64,000 nucleotides of DNA from assembly GCA_043778255.1 (NCBI GenBank), contig JAYWGN010000001.1:62001-126000 (forward strand), given 5' to 3'. The first letter of the stretch is position 1, and each line of letters starts with the position of its first letter. The position numbers were made by a program, and so were the translations under genes. The notes under the pieces were generated by a model. It was not told where the DNA came from and did not search any database. It saw only the letters and a program-made list of their open reading frames with translations. Source of the stretch: JAYWGN01 sp043778255 (GTDB lineage: Bacteria > Bacteroidota > Bacteroidia > Chitinophagales > Chitinophagaceae). Positions 1-8,331 of the stretch are shown here, piece after piece.

Positions 1-342
1 CATGTATATATTGATCAAAATATAAATGGTGCAGTATTTACGCCAGTTAATAATGTAAATAACCCAATAAGCAATATGAGGGTAGTAGTGTACCCCAACC
101 CTGTAAGAACAACAGCATTAATTGAGTACGACTTACCCGAAAATGGTGTAGTTACAATGACAATGCTTAACCAAGCAGGGCAAATTGTAGGAAATATATA
201 TAAAGGGTTTAAAACAAAAGGCACTCATAATATAAACCTTAACAGCAACGGATTTGTAGCCCAAAAATTAGCACCAGGAGTATATATGTTACAAATTGAA
301 GTAAACAAAAACAAAAGAATAGAAAAAGTAGTAATACAATAA
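1..342 (+). CDS. C-terminal end of a type IX-secreted protein (5' truncated)
   Basis: The reading frame is open from the first base of the window, so only the last 113 residues are present. From about residue 31 they form a type A T9SS sorting domain: the VYPNP start, a region of alternating beta strands, then LAPGVYMLQIEVNKNKR and a basic-hydrophobic end. In this family the domain directs export across the outer membrane by the type IX system and is then removed. The catalytic or adhesive part of the protein lies outside the window, so its function cannot be told. An ATG at 76 is internal to the domain and is not the real start. Confidence 0.85.
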   Translation, partial: HVYIDQNINGAVFTPVNNVNNPISNMRVVVYPNPVRTTALIEYDLPENGVVTMTMLNQAGQIVGNIYKGFKTKGTHNINLNSNGFVAQKLAPGVYMLQIEVNKNKRIEKVVIQ

Positions 343-352
343 CATTACCGCC

Positions 353-360
353 TATATTTG
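353..360 (+). promoter_or_regulatory. -7 promoter box TATATTTG
   Basis: Exact match to the Bacteroidota sigma-A -7 element TAnnTTTG. It ends 21 bases before the ATG at 382. A possible TTG start at 358 lies inside this box, which argues for the ATG as start. Confidence 0.6.
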
Positions 361-381
361 CAATTAAACTATTGCACCGTT

Positions 382-1113
382 ATGACCGTACTGGAACAAA
401 TTGCTATGCACAACACCTTACTTAAAAGTAATAAAACCATACAAGGTGAGGTAAAAAAGAATAGAGGCATAACACTTTCGGTGGATTGCAACATATTTGG
501 ATTTGATAAAGGTAAGCTTAAAGTATTGGTTATAAGATCGGATTATGAAACCTATAAAAATCAGTTTTCGCTTATTGGTGACCTCGTACACCCCGACGAA
601 AATATAGATAGTGCAGCCCTTAGAATATTATTAGAAAAAACTTCACTTGACACCATTTACCTGGAACAGGTAAAAACTTATGGCAACGTACAACGGCACC
701 CAGCGGGACGAGTGGTTACTATTGCCTACTGTGCATTAATTAATGTAAACCACCACCAACTCAAAATTAAAGACCACGAACTACAATGGGTTGATTATGA
801 TGACCTTAAAATAATGGCATTTGACCATTTGCAAATAATACAAGATTGTAAAAAATGGTTACAACAAAAACTGTTAATAGAGCCAATAGCATTTAACCTA
901 TTACCAAAAAAATTTTCGTTGAGGGCAGTGCAAGAGCTATATAGTGCAATATTAGGCGAAAACTTAGACCGTCGTAATTTTAGAAAAAAAATATTATCAC
1001 TAGGATACATAGTAGATATAAACCAAATGGAAAAAGATGTAACACACCGCCCTGGTAAGCTTTACAAATTTGATGATAATACTACCATGCAAAGCACCAA
1101 AGCAGTTGGCTAA
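382..1113 (+). CDS. NrtR-like regulator: Nudix-fold domain plus winged helix
   Basis: About 243 residues from the ATG at 382. The N-terminal two thirds has the Nudix fold (segments VDCNIFGF, LIGDLVHPDENIDSAALR, GRVVTIAYCALI). The Nudix box is degenerate: the glutamates expected after the Arg and before the final Gly are replaced (ALRILLEKTSL), so hydrolysis is unlikely. The last about 70 residues (LPKKFSLRAVQELY to HRPGKLYKFD) match the winged-helix part of NrtR-type regulators, which sense ADP-ribose or related nucleotides and control NAD or sugar genes. No NAD gene is adjacent, so the target is unknown. It overlaps the convergent MazG-like gene by 4 bases at its 3' end. Confidence 0.8.
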   Translation: MTVLEQIAMHNTLLKSNKTIQGEVKKNRGITLSVDCNIFGFDKGKLKVLVIRSDYETYKNQFSLIGDLVHPDENIDSAALRILLEKTSLDTIYLEQVKTYGNVQRHPAGRVVTIAYCALINVNHHQLKIKDHELQWVDYDDLKIMAFDHLQIIQDCKKWLQQKLLIEPIAFNLLPKKFSLRAVQELYSAILGENLDRRNFRKKILSLGYIVDINQMEKDVTHRPGKLYKFDDNTTMQSTKAVG

Positions 1114-1439
1114 GGTTGTAGCTTTATATTATTAATATGCCTATCACTATCTCTTTCGGTTTTCTTTATTATATTTTGTTGTAGTGCTTGGGTAAGGTTA
1201 ATACCAGTTTGGTTAGCCAGGCAAAGCAACACCCAAAGTACATCGGTCATTTCGTCGGCTAGGTTAGCAGTAAGGTCGGTTGGTTTACTACTTTGCTCAC
1301 CGTACTTACGTACCATTACACGGCTTAGTTCGCCTACCTCTTCCATTAATATACCAAGGTTGGTAAGTTCGTTAAAGTAGCGTACACCTTTAGTTTTTAT
1401 CCAATCATCAACCAACTGTTGTGCAGCATCAAGTGTCAT
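1110..1439 (-). CDS. MazG-like nucleotide pyrophosphohydrolase
   Basis: A 109-residue all-alpha protein of the MazG/dUTPase-like NTP pyrophosphatase superfamily. The metal-binding motifs are clear: EEVGE at about residues 33-37 and ADEMTDVLWV at 61-70 (the D/E-x-x-D arrangement). Such single-domain proteins hydrolyse (d)NTPs to monophosphate and pyrophosphate in the cytoplasm, usually as house-cleaning of non-canonical nucleotides; the exact substrate cannot be read from sequence. Length is normal for the short MazG-like branch. It converges on the NrtR-like gene with a 4-base overlap. Confidence 0.85.
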   Translation of the reverse strand: MTLDAAQQLVDDWIKTKGVRYFNELTNLGILMEEVGELSRVMVRKYGEQSSKPTDLTANLADEMTDVLWVLLCLANQTGINLTQALQQNIIKKTERDSDRHINNIKLQP

Positions 1440-1477
1440 AAAGTATACCTTTTTAGTTTACCTTGCAAAAAAAATAA

Positions 1478-1942
1478 TTAACGTTGTATGTTATATACAT
1501 TGTTAACTATACAATTACCATTACAGGCAGTTAGTGTATTAGTTTTTACTTGCCCAAGGCGTAATATATCGTAAGTTCTTTCGCCACATATATCACTTAT
1601 TTGTTCCCTAGCTACAGTTACTGTTACTGTATCAGGTTTTAATATTGTACCCTTCATTATTTTGTAGGCAGTAGTGCCATTAGTAGTAGTAATGCCACTA
1701 AGTTCAATTAACGAATCTTTAAATATTGAACGTGTAACTAATGCATTGGTAGTAAGGTTAAGTATTTTAAAACTATCAGGTACGCCACTTGGGTACTTGG
1801 TATAGCTGCTGCCAGTACTATTTAATATGCGTAAGTACAACACATTATCTTCTGGTGGGTTGCCCGGCGAACACTCTTCTTTAGTGTTACAATTTGTAAA
1901 TGCAATACAAGCTATTACTATAATAAATAAATACTTTTTCAT
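1478..1942 (-). CDS. Hypothetical lipoprotein
   Basis: I do not recognise a family. From the ATG at 1942 (one base after the dtd stop codon) the product has 154 residues and starts MKKYLFIIVIACIAFTNC, a signal peptide ending in a lipobox-like cysteine. The rest is polar and rich in Thr and Asn, with four further cysteines (CGERTYD, CNGNC and one near the N-terminus) that may form disulfides in the periplasm. A longer start 24 bases upstream would overlap dtd and adds a poor signal sequence, so it was not used. The one-base spacing implies co-transcription with dtd. Confidence 0.7.
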   Translation of the reverse strand: MKKYLFIIVIACIAFTNCNTKEECSPGNPPEDNVLYLRILNSTGSSYTKYPSGVPDSFKILNLTTNALVTRSIFKDSLIELSGITTTNGTTAYKIMKGTILKPDTVTVTVAREQISDICGERTYDILRLGQVKTNTLTACNGNCIVNNVYNIQR

Positions 1943-1943
1943 T

Positions 1944-2396
1944 TTATACTTTTTGTTTTGAGTCAATAATTATAGTTACAGGGCCTTGGTTGGTAAGTTG
2001 AATATCCATATTGGCACCAAATATTCCTGTAGCTATATTGCCTACAAAGTTAAGGGATAATTGGGTTAAAAATTTGTTATACATTTCCTCTGCTAAGGGT
2101 GGTTTACAAGCATCTATATAACTAGGTCGGTTCCCTTTATGGGTACTAGCCATAAGTGTAAACTGGCTAATAATAAGCATTTCACCATTTATTTGCTGTA
2201 CACTACAATTCATTACACCACTTTCATCGTTAAATATACGAAGGTTAATTAGCTTATGGCAAAGCCAATTTATATCATCCAAAGTATCAGTATGGGTAAT
2301 GCCTACAAGTACTACCAAGCCTTGCTGTATAGCACCAACAATAACATCGTTTACAGTTACACTTGCTTTGTTTACTCTTTGTATTACTAATTTCAA
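1944..2396 (-). CDS. dtd: D-aminoacyl-tRNA deacylase
   Basis: A 150-residue full-length Dtd. It starts MKLVIQRV and carries the two family signatures: SQFTLMAS near residue 78 (the Ser-Gln-Phe-Thr active-site region) and NQGPVTIII near the C-terminus, which holds the Gly-cisPro element that rejects L-amino acids. It removes D-amino acids (and glycine from tRNA-Ala) from mischarged tRNA in the cytosol. It is divergent from arfB with 48 bases between the starts, and is followed at one-base spacing by the lipoprotein gene. Confidence 0.95.
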   Translation of the reverse strand: MKLVIQRVNKASVTVNDVIVGAIQQGLVVLVGITHTDTLDDINWLCHKLINLRIFNDESGVMNCSVQQINGEMLIISQFTLMASTHKGNRPSYIDACKPPLAEEMYNKFLTQLSLNFVGNIATGIFGANMDIQLTNQGPVTIIIDSKQKV

Positions 2397-2444
2397 TAGT
2401 GGTTGTTTTTATTTTTTTTTGGTAAAAATAAGTACCTTTAGTTA

Positions 2445-2840
2445 ATGGTAACGGTAACAGCAGAAATAAAATACAAAACAGCACGTAGTGGTGGAGCAGG
2501 TGGACAAAACGTAAACAAAGTGGAAACTATGGTAGAAGGACGATTTAATATAATAACAACAAACTTGTTAACCGCCGAACAAAAAGAATTGGTACTACAA
2601 AAATTGGCAAATAAAGTAATTGACGACAGTGTATTGCTAGTAAAATCACAAGAGGCACGAACCCAATTAGCCAATAAAGAAATAGTAGCCACCAAAATAA
2701 ATGCACTTATTAATAAAGCTATTATAATACCTATAAAAAGAAAAGCAACCAAACCTAATAAAGCCGTAAAAGAAAAAATATTACTAGCAAAAAAAATAAC
2801 TGGGGCTAAAAAAGAAAGTAGAAAAAAAGTATTGTTGTAA
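2445..2840 (+). CDS. arfB: Alternative ribosome rescue factor ArfB (peptidyl-tRNA hydrolase)
   Basis: A 131-residue class I release-factor-like protein. The catalytic GGQ loop is plain at residues 19-21 within SGGAGGQNVNKVET. There is no codon-recognition domain, and the C-terminal third is a lysine-rich tail (KRKATKPNKAVKEKILLAKK), which in ArfB enters the empty mRNA channel. It frees stalled ribosomes on non-stop mRNA by hydrolysing peptidyl-tRNA. It is divergent from dtd, so two translation quality-control genes share one short intergenic region. A near-consensus -7 element (TACCTTTA) precedes the start. Confidence 0.93.
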   Translation: MVTVTAEIKYKTARSGGAGGQNVNKVETMVEGRFNIITTNLLTAEQKELVLQKLANKVIDDSVLLVKSQEARTQLANKEIVATKINALINKAIIIPIKRKATKPNKAVKEKILLAKKITGAKKESRKKVLL

Positions 2841-2841
2841 T

Positions 2842-3582
2842 ATGCTTAAACTAGTATTAATATCCATAACATTACTTGGTTTTAACAGTAAATTATATTT
2901 GCAAAGCAAAATAAATTATTGCTGTACCATACAATTGCAACATTATATAAACCAATTGCCCTTACTACCCAATACTAGTTACACCAATATAAGTGGCGAA
3001 ACTTATACCGTAACTAAACTACAATATTATATAAGTAACATACAACTGCATAATGCCGCTAACGAACTTGTAAGTACGGTACCTACAACACACTACCTAA
3101 TTAATGCTTATGATACAACTACCACCCAGCTTACATTTGCAGCTAATAGCAAACAATTTTCAAGTATTACATTTACCATAGGTGTTGATAGTGTGTATAA
3201 TGTAAGCGGTGCTCAAACAGGAGCCTTAGATCCACTTAACGGGATGTTTTGGACATGGAACAATGGCTACATAATGGCTAAGCTAGAAGGCGCATCGCCC
3301 AATAGCCAACAACCAAACCATACTTACACTTACCATATTGGGGGTTTTAAAACTTATGAAAATACAGTACGAAATGTAAAGCTTACAACAACCCCACAAA
3401 AAATTAAAAAACATATACCAACTATAATTGTAATTAATGTACAACTTAGCAAATGGTTTGATGGTGTGCACCAACTTAAAATTAATGATAATAGTAACAC
3501 TATGAGTACTGGGCCAAAAGCTGTACAATTTGCCGATAATTATGCCACTATGTTTGCCCTCAACAAAATATATACACCCTAA
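2842..3582 (+). CDS. MbnP-like periplasmic protein (candidate copper binder)
   Basis: A 246-residue exported protein that matches the MbnP family. The central diagnostic block reads GVDSVYNVSGAQTGALDP followed by NGMFWTWNNGYIMAKLEG and then YHIGGF. Tryptophans in GMFWTWNNG and SKWFDG are candidates for the residue that the partner enzyme converts to kynurenine. In characterised MbnP that modification creates the Cu(I) site (established for the methanotroph protein, inferred here). The N-terminus has a hydrophobic segment but no clear cleavage site. It starts one base after arfB ends, and the di-heme partner gene follows 21 bases downstream. Confidence 0.82.
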   Translation: MLKLVLISITLLGFNSKLYLQSKINYCCTIQLQHYINQLPLLPNTSYTNISGETYTVTKLQYYISNIQLHNAANELVSTVPTTHYLINAYDTTTTQLTFAANSKQFSSITFTIGVDSVYNVSGAQTGALDPLNGMFWTWNNGYIMAKLEGASPNSQQPNHTYTYHIGGFKTYENTVRNVKLTTTPQKIKKHIPTIIVINVQLSKWFDGVHQLKINDNSNTMSTGPKAVQFADNYATMFALNKIYTP

Positions 3583-3603
3583 TACTTTTTTGTAAATTTG
3601 TAT

Positions 3604-4635
3604 ATGCTCAAGTTATTTACAATAAGTATAATAAGCATAGTTACCCTACTAACTAGCCTAAGCCAACGTACCTGTAATAAACCAAAAGCCCAACAGCCAA
3701 TAGTGCAATTTAAAGTACCTGAAGGCTTTCCCACACCACAGTATAACTTTACTAATAATGCAGTAACGGAGCAAGGGTTTTATTTAGGCAAAAAAATATT
3801 TTACGATAACCAACTTAGTAGCGACGGACAAGTAAGCTGTGCCAACTGCCATCAACAATTTGCAAGTTTTGTAATGTACGACCACGACCTTGCACATGGT
3901 GTAAACGACCAACACAGCACCCGAAACCCCCAACCACTCATTAACCTAGCTTGGCATAAGGAGTATATGTGGGACGGTGGTATTACTAACTTAGAGGTAC
4001 AACCACTAGCACCATTTACCGCTAGTAACGAAATGAATATTAGCTTACCGCAAATAATAACTAAGCTACAAGCCGATACAAGTTATACTGCAATGTTTGC
4101 AAATGCTTATGGCGATACTGCCATAAATAGCCAACGAATATTAAAAGCAATTACACAATATTTGGTAATGCTTGTAAGTGCTAATAGCCAATACGATAAG
4201 TATATAAAAGGTAGAGCCACATTTAATGAGTTAGAAAAATTAGGCTATCAGGTATTTAAAAACAAATGCAACAACTGCCATACCGAACCCTTATTTACCG
4301 ATTTGAGTTATCGTAATATTGGGCTACCCATAAGTAATTATTTAGTAGATGTGGGCCGTATGAAAATTACAAATAACCGTGCCGATAGCCTCAAATTTAA
4401 AGTACCCACATTACGCAATGCTGCACTCACAATGCCTTATACACATGATGGGCGTATAGGTACACTCGACCTAATGATTGACCACTACCGCCACAATGTT
4501 GTAAACGACTTTAGTACCGACTCACTAGTACGTAAACGTATTGCAATATCTAATACTGAAAAGACAGCCTTAGTAGCTTTTATTAAAACCCTTACTGACA
4601 CGGCATTTACAAAGAATAAGCTATTCGCTAAATAA
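3604..4635 (+). CDS. Di-haem cytochrome c peroxidase/MauG family enzyme (MbnH-like)
   Basis: A 344-residue exported di-haem protein with two CxxCH motifs, CANCH at about residues 79-83 and CNNCH at 222-226. Between and after them are family blocks (LGKKIFYD, RNPQPLINLAWHKEYMWDGG, FKVPTLRNAALTMPYTHDGR). MauG/MbnH enzymes oxidise tryptophan residues of a partner protein through a bis-Fe(IV) state; linkage to the MbnP-like gene 21 bases upstream points to that role rather than simple peroxide detoxification. A TTG at 3598 lies within a TAAATTTG box (3593-3600), so the ATG at 3604 is preferred. The signal peptide may end in a lipid-modified Cys24. Confidence 0.85.
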   Translation: MLKLFTISIISIVTLLTSLSQRTCNKPKAQQPIVQFKVPEGFPTPQYNFTNNAVTEQGFYLGKKIFYDNQLSSDGQVSCANCHQQFASFVMYDHDLAHGVNDQHSTRNPQPLINLAWHKEYMWDGGITNLEVQPLAPFTASNEMNISLPQIITKLQADTSYTAMFANAYGDTAINSQRILKAITQYLVMLVSANSQYDKYIKGRATFNELEKLGYQVFKNKCNNCHTEPLFTDLSYRNIGLPISNYLVDVGRMKITNNRADSLKFKVPTLRNAALTMPYTHDGRIGTLDLMIDHYRHNVVNDFSTDSLVRKRIAISNTEKTALVAFIKTLTDTAFTKNKLFAK

Positions 4636-4697
4636 TTTTTTTAAGCTTTCGCTTAAATATGGTTGTAAAAAATAATGTTGAAATAAATTAAAAAAAA

Positions 4698-4729
4698 TTT
4701 GGTTTATAAAATAAACTAGTTTATGTTTG
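4698..4729 (+). promoter_or_regulatory. Bacteroidota promoter: TTTG (-33) and TATGTTTG (-7)
   Basis: TTTG at 4698-4701 and TATGTTTG at 4722-4729 are separated by 20 bases, the expected spacing for this phylum. The ATG at 4738 follows only 8 bases after the -7 box, so the mRNA would be leaderless or nearly so. Confidence 0.65.
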
Positions 4730-4737
4730 CATTATAA

Positions 4738-5151
4738 ATGAGAACAATTACACAAATTATATTATTATTTGCTTTAGGTATTACTACTGTACAAGCACAA
4801 AAACTTATTGATATAACAGTGGTTGTAAAAGGATTTAAAAGTGCAGCAGGTACTGTAAAAGTTCAAATGGTTGATAAAAACAACAAAGAAATATTTGGCA
4901 AAATAGCCACATTAACTAGCACAACATTTACCATAACTATACAAGTAAGTACTATAGGGCAATATGCTGTAAATGTAATACACGATAAAAATAACAATAG
5001 CAAATTAGACACTAATATATTTGGCATACCAAAAGAAGGTTGGGGCTGTAGCAACGATGCAAGAGGTGTAATGAGTGCCCCAAAGTTGAAGGATAAACTA
5101 TTTATGGCCGACAAAAATAAAACTATAACCATTAACCTAGTACACTACTAA
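4738..5151 (+). CDS. DUF2141 exported protein
   Basis: A 137-residue protein with a signal peptide (cleavage after about TTVQAQ) and the DUF2141 pattern: an opening beta strand ITVVVKGFKSAAGTVKVQ, then GQYAVNVIHDKNNNSKLDTN and FGIPKEGWG. The Asp/Asn-rich segment looks like a calcium or dockerin-like loop. The domain is common next to TonB receptors in Bacteroidota, but its function is not known. It has its own promoter and is 12 bases ahead of the receptor gene, so the two form a transcription unit. Confidence 0.8.
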   Translation: MRTITQIILLFALGITTVQAQKLIDITVVVKGFKSAAGTVKVQMVDKNNKEIFGKIATLTSTTFTITIQVSTIGQYAVNVIHDKNNNSKLDTNIFGIPKEGWGCSNDARGVMSAPKLKDKLFMADKNKTITINLVHY

Positions 5152-5163
5152 ACCTAACATTTT

Positions 5164-7422
5164 ATGAAAAATATTTTACTTTTTTTTGTACTGCTATATT
5201 CAGCAAATGCATTTGCCCAAATAAAAATAACGGGTACCGTAAAAGATACCAAAGGCAAACCATTAAAAGCAGTAAGCATTGCCATTAAAGGTTCGTATGA
5301 TGGTATAACAGCCGATAGCCTTGGTAACTACAGCTTTGTAACCGACGAAAAAGGGGAGCAAATAATAGAAGCCACATTAGTTAGTTACCGTACAGCACAA
5401 AAAACAATAACTTGCAATGGAACCGCCTTAGTTATTGATTTAGTATTAAAAGAATTGGTGAACGAATTAAAAGCTGTAACCGTTACTGCTGGCTTGTTTG
5501 AAGCTGGTGATAAAAAAAGAAGCACCATACTTACCTCACTCGATATAGTAACTACAGCTAGTGCACAAGCCGATGTAACTAGTGCCTTAAAAACACTGCC
5601 AGGCACCCAAAGTGTAGGCGAAAGTGAAGGCTTATTTGTACGTGGTGGTACAGCAACCGAAAGCAAAATATTTATAGATGGTACTCAAGTAAATAACTTT
5701 TTTTATAGCAGCACACCGGGTATTTCGAGCCGTGGCAGGTTCAATCCATTTTTATTTAAAGGCACTGCATTTAGCACTGGTGGCTACTCAGCACTATATG
5801 GTCAAGCATTAAGTAGTGCATTAGTATTAGAAAGTATTGACCTACCCGACCAAAGTAGTGCTAACATTGGCATTACAGTAGTAGGGTTAAGCGGAGGGCT
5901 ACAGCAACTTAGCAAAAACAAAAAATCGAGTTATGGCTTTACTTATAACCATACTAACCTTGCACTAGCATTTGCTATAGTGCCACAAATACCAGAGTAT
6001 TACAAAACTCCAGTGTTTAATGATGTAGATGCAAACTTTAGAATTAAAACAAGCAAAACAGGAATGCTAAAATACTACGGATACTTTAGCAACAGCAATA
6101 TTGGCATTAAAAACCCCGATATAGATAGTAGTAAATTAAAAAATGCATTTAAAGTAAACAATACTAACACCTACCACAATATAAGTATAAAAGATAAGAT
6201 AGGTAAAGGCTTACGCCTAAATGCCGGCCTTAGTTATAGTAACAATAAAGATAATATTGCTAACGAATTACAAAATGCAGATAATGTAAAAGCTGTAATT
6301 ACTACGCCTAGTTTTTACCAATTTAAAAACTTTGCGGTAAGCACTAAAAGTGATTATGTACAAGCTAGAATTGTATTAGAAAAAAAATTGCCAGGCATTA
6401 ATGCTTTAAGGTTTGGGGTGGAAAACAGCTATAGTAATGAGAAAAATTATTTTACTTTATACAATGGAGTTCAACTAGCCGATACAGTAAAGGAAAACTT
6501 AACAGCTTTATTTGCCGAAACTGATATATATGTAACCAACAGCCTTGCCCTCAAATTGGGTACTAGAGCAGAGTACAGCAACTTATTGGCTCAAGCAAAC
6601 ATTGCACCTCGTGTTGCATTAGCCTACAAATTAAATACCAATACACAACTATCATTTGCATCGGGTACATTTTATCAAAATCCTGATAGGCGAAATTTGC
6701 CTACTCCACTTAATGTAAATTTTAGTAAGGCAAACCATTATATATTACAGTATTTTTTAAATAGTAAAGATTATACATTACGTAGTGAATTATTTTACAA
6801 AAAATATAATGCCCTTTACAAAACTAGCTCAGCCTATACAGGCAAAGATGTAGTGGTTAATACCGATGGAAACGGCTATGCTAAAGGGTTTGAACTATTT
6901 TGGAGAGATAGAAAAAGTATAAAAGGAATGGATTATTGGGTATCGTACTCCTACTTAGATACCAAAAGAAATTTCAACAATTACCCAACTACAATGCAAC
7001 CAACATTTGCCGCTAAGCACACTGCATCGTTTGTACTAAAGCAATTTGTACTTAAATGGAAAACAGGCTTTAATGCTTCTTACACTTTTGCAACTGGTCG
7101 ACCTTACTACAACATTAAATACAACAATACCACCAACACCAATTATATAGCCGACCAAGGCAAAACAATTAATTTTAACAGTCTTAGCTTTAGTTTAAAT
7201 TATTTGCCGTACTTAGGCAAAACTAACAGTAAAAAGTTTGCAGTATTAGTATTAAGCGTAAGTAATGTACTTGGTCAAAATCAAGTATTTAGCTACAATT
7301 ACAATAACGATGGCAGTATTAAAGTGCCCGTAACACCACCTAGTAAAAGGTTTTTATTTGTAGGATGCTTTATTAATATAGGGGTAGATAGAACTCAAGA
7401 TGCAATAAATGGAAATTTATAA
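5164..7422 (+). CDS. TonB-dependent outer-membrane receptor
   Basis: A 752-residue outer-membrane transporter. A 19-residue signal peptide is followed by a CarboxypepD-reg-like beta-sandwich (about 21-105: ITGTVKDTKGKPLKAVSIA), a plug domain (about 115-220, including FVRGGTATESKIFIDGTQVNN and GGYSALYGQALSSALVLES), and a beta-barrel to the C-terminus. No SusD gene lies next to it, so it is not a polysaccharide-utilisation pair. With the MbnP/MbnH genes and the DUF2141 gene just upstream, a metal or metal-chelate substrate is a reasonable inference, but barrel sequences do not show the ligand. Confidence 0.88.
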   Translation: MKNILLFFVLLYSANAFAQIKITGTVKDTKGKPLKAVSIAIKGSYDGITADSLGNYSFVTDEKGEQIIEATLVSYRTAQKTITCNGTALVIDLVLKELVNELKAVTVTAGLFEAGDKKRSTILTSLDIVTTASAQADVTSALKTLPGTQSVGESEGLFVRGGTATESKIFIDGTQVNNFFYSSTPGISSRGRFNPFLFKGTAFSTGGYSALYGQALSSALVLESIDLPDQSSANIGITVVGLSGGLQQLSKNKKSSYGFTYNHTNLALAFAIVPQIPEYYKTPVFNDVDANFRIKTSKTGMLKYYGYFSNSNIGIKNPDIDSSKLKNAFKVNNTNTYHNISIKDKIGKGLRLNAGLSYSNNKDNIANELQNADNVKAVITTPSFYQFKNFAVSTKSDYVQARIVLEKKLPGINALRFGVENSYSNEKNYFTLYNGVQLADTVKENLTALFAETDIYVTNSLALKLGTRAEYSNLLAQANIAPRVALAYKLNTNTQLSFASGTFYQNPDRRNLPTPLNVNFSKANHYILQYFLNSKDYTLRSELFYKKYNALYKTSSAYTGKDVVVNTDGNGYAKGFELFWRDRKSIKGMDYWVSYSYLDTKRNFNNYPTTMQPTFAAKHTASFVLKQFVLKWKTGFNASYTFATGRPYYNIKYNNTTNTNYIADQGKTINFNSLSFSLNYLPYLGKTNSKKFAVLVLSVSNVLGQNQVFSYNYNNDGSIKVPVTPPSKRFLFVGCFINIGVDRTQDAINGNL

Positions 7423-7467
7423 TAAACAATAAAATCATTTTTAAAAAAAAAACAAAAAAACAACAAC

Positions 7468-8139
7468 ATGAAAAAGATTACAACAGTATTACTAGCAGCC
7501 GTACTATTATTTACAACAAGTGCAACTGCACAAAATGAAAAATTTACAAAGCGAATGACTCAGCTAATTGCTCAAATGGACACTGCCCGTACACCAAACC
7601 AATGGCAGGAAGTAGGTACTGCTTTTGAGAGAGTTGCCGAAACAGAGAAAACACAATGGTTGCCCTTTTACTATGCAGCATTGAGTAATTGTAACCAAGC
7701 TACTATGCAGTTAACTAACATTGAAGGTGGAGCTACCGACATTACGGACCCAGCTGCCGATAAAGCAGAAGCATTACTCACAAAGGCTTTGGCACTTACT
7801 AAGGAAAGTTCAGAAACTTTAATAGTTACTAAAATGATAGCTAGCCTACGTATGATGGGCGACCCAATGAGTAGATTTATGCAGTATGGCCCAATAGCAG
7901 CAAAAGCATTAGCAACTGCAAAAGCAATGGATGTAAATAATCCACGTATTTATTTGTTAGAAGCACAAGATAAATTTTACACACCCGAACAATTTGGCGG
8001 TAGTAAAACAGCAGCAAAAAAATTATTTACCAAAGCAGCAGAACTTAGCAAAGCCTTTAAGCCAGAAACAGCCTTACACCCTAATTGGGGAATGGGTACA
8101 ATTAACTATTTTTTGAATACACAGTTCAAAGGAAATTAA
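7468..8139 (+). CDS. Exported helical-repeat (TPR-like) protein
   Basis: A 223-residue protein with a signal peptide (cleavage after about ATAQ). The mature part is alpha-helical with TPR-like spacing: FTKRMTQLIAQMDTARTPNQWQEVGTAF pairs, ALLTKALALTKESSETL, and a conserved block of the form NPRIYLLEAQDKFYTPEQFGGSKTAAKKLF. Proteins with this last motif occur repeatedly with TonB receptors in Bacteroidota and have no assigned biochemical role. It follows the receptor after 45 bases and probably belongs to the same unit. Confidence 0.7.
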   Translation: MKKITTVLLAAVLLFTTSATAQNEKFTKRMTQLIAQMDTARTPNQWQEVGTAFERVAETEKTQWLPFYYAALSNCNQATMQLTNIEGGATDITDPAADKAEALLTKALALTKESSETLIVTKMIASLRMMGDPMSRFMQYGPIAAKALATAKAMDVNNPRIYLLEAQDKFYTPEQFGGSKTAAKKLFTKAAELSKAFKPETALHPNWGMGTINYFLNTQFKGN

Positions 8140-8231
8140 AAATTAAGGAATTAAGAAATGAAGATGTTAATTCCTTTAAGTCATTAATACCTCTACCAAA
8201 GTGTTGGTACAAATGTTGTAAACCCTTTGTG

Positions 8232-8305
8232 TACTTAGTGCCTTGGTGGGAAATCCTTTGTAGGAATAAAAAATACTTAGTTTACTTAATACCTTGGTGG
8301 GAAAT
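8232..8305 (+). repeat. Two 23-bp near-identical direct repeats
   Basis: Copies at 8232-8254 and 8283-8305 differ at two positions; both contain CCTTGGTGGGAAAT. They fill most of the gap before the membrane-protein gene. Function unknown; it may be an intergenic repeat family or a regulator site. Confidence 0.7.
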
Positions 8306-8331
8306 TTTATGTGGTAAATAATAAAAAAAAT

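Noticed and set aside
358..381. TTG at 358 as start of the NrtR-like gene
   Set aside because: The TTG is the end of the -7 promoter box (353-360), so it cannot be in the message; the ATG at 382 fits better.
3598..3603. TTG at 3598 as start of the MbnH-like gene
   Set aside because: It lies inside a TAAATTTG box, and an ATG follows 6 bases later.
7468..8139. SusD-like partner of the TonB receptor
   Set aside because: The protein is only 223 residues with TPR-like helices and no lipobox; SusD proteins are lipoproteins of about 450-600 residues.
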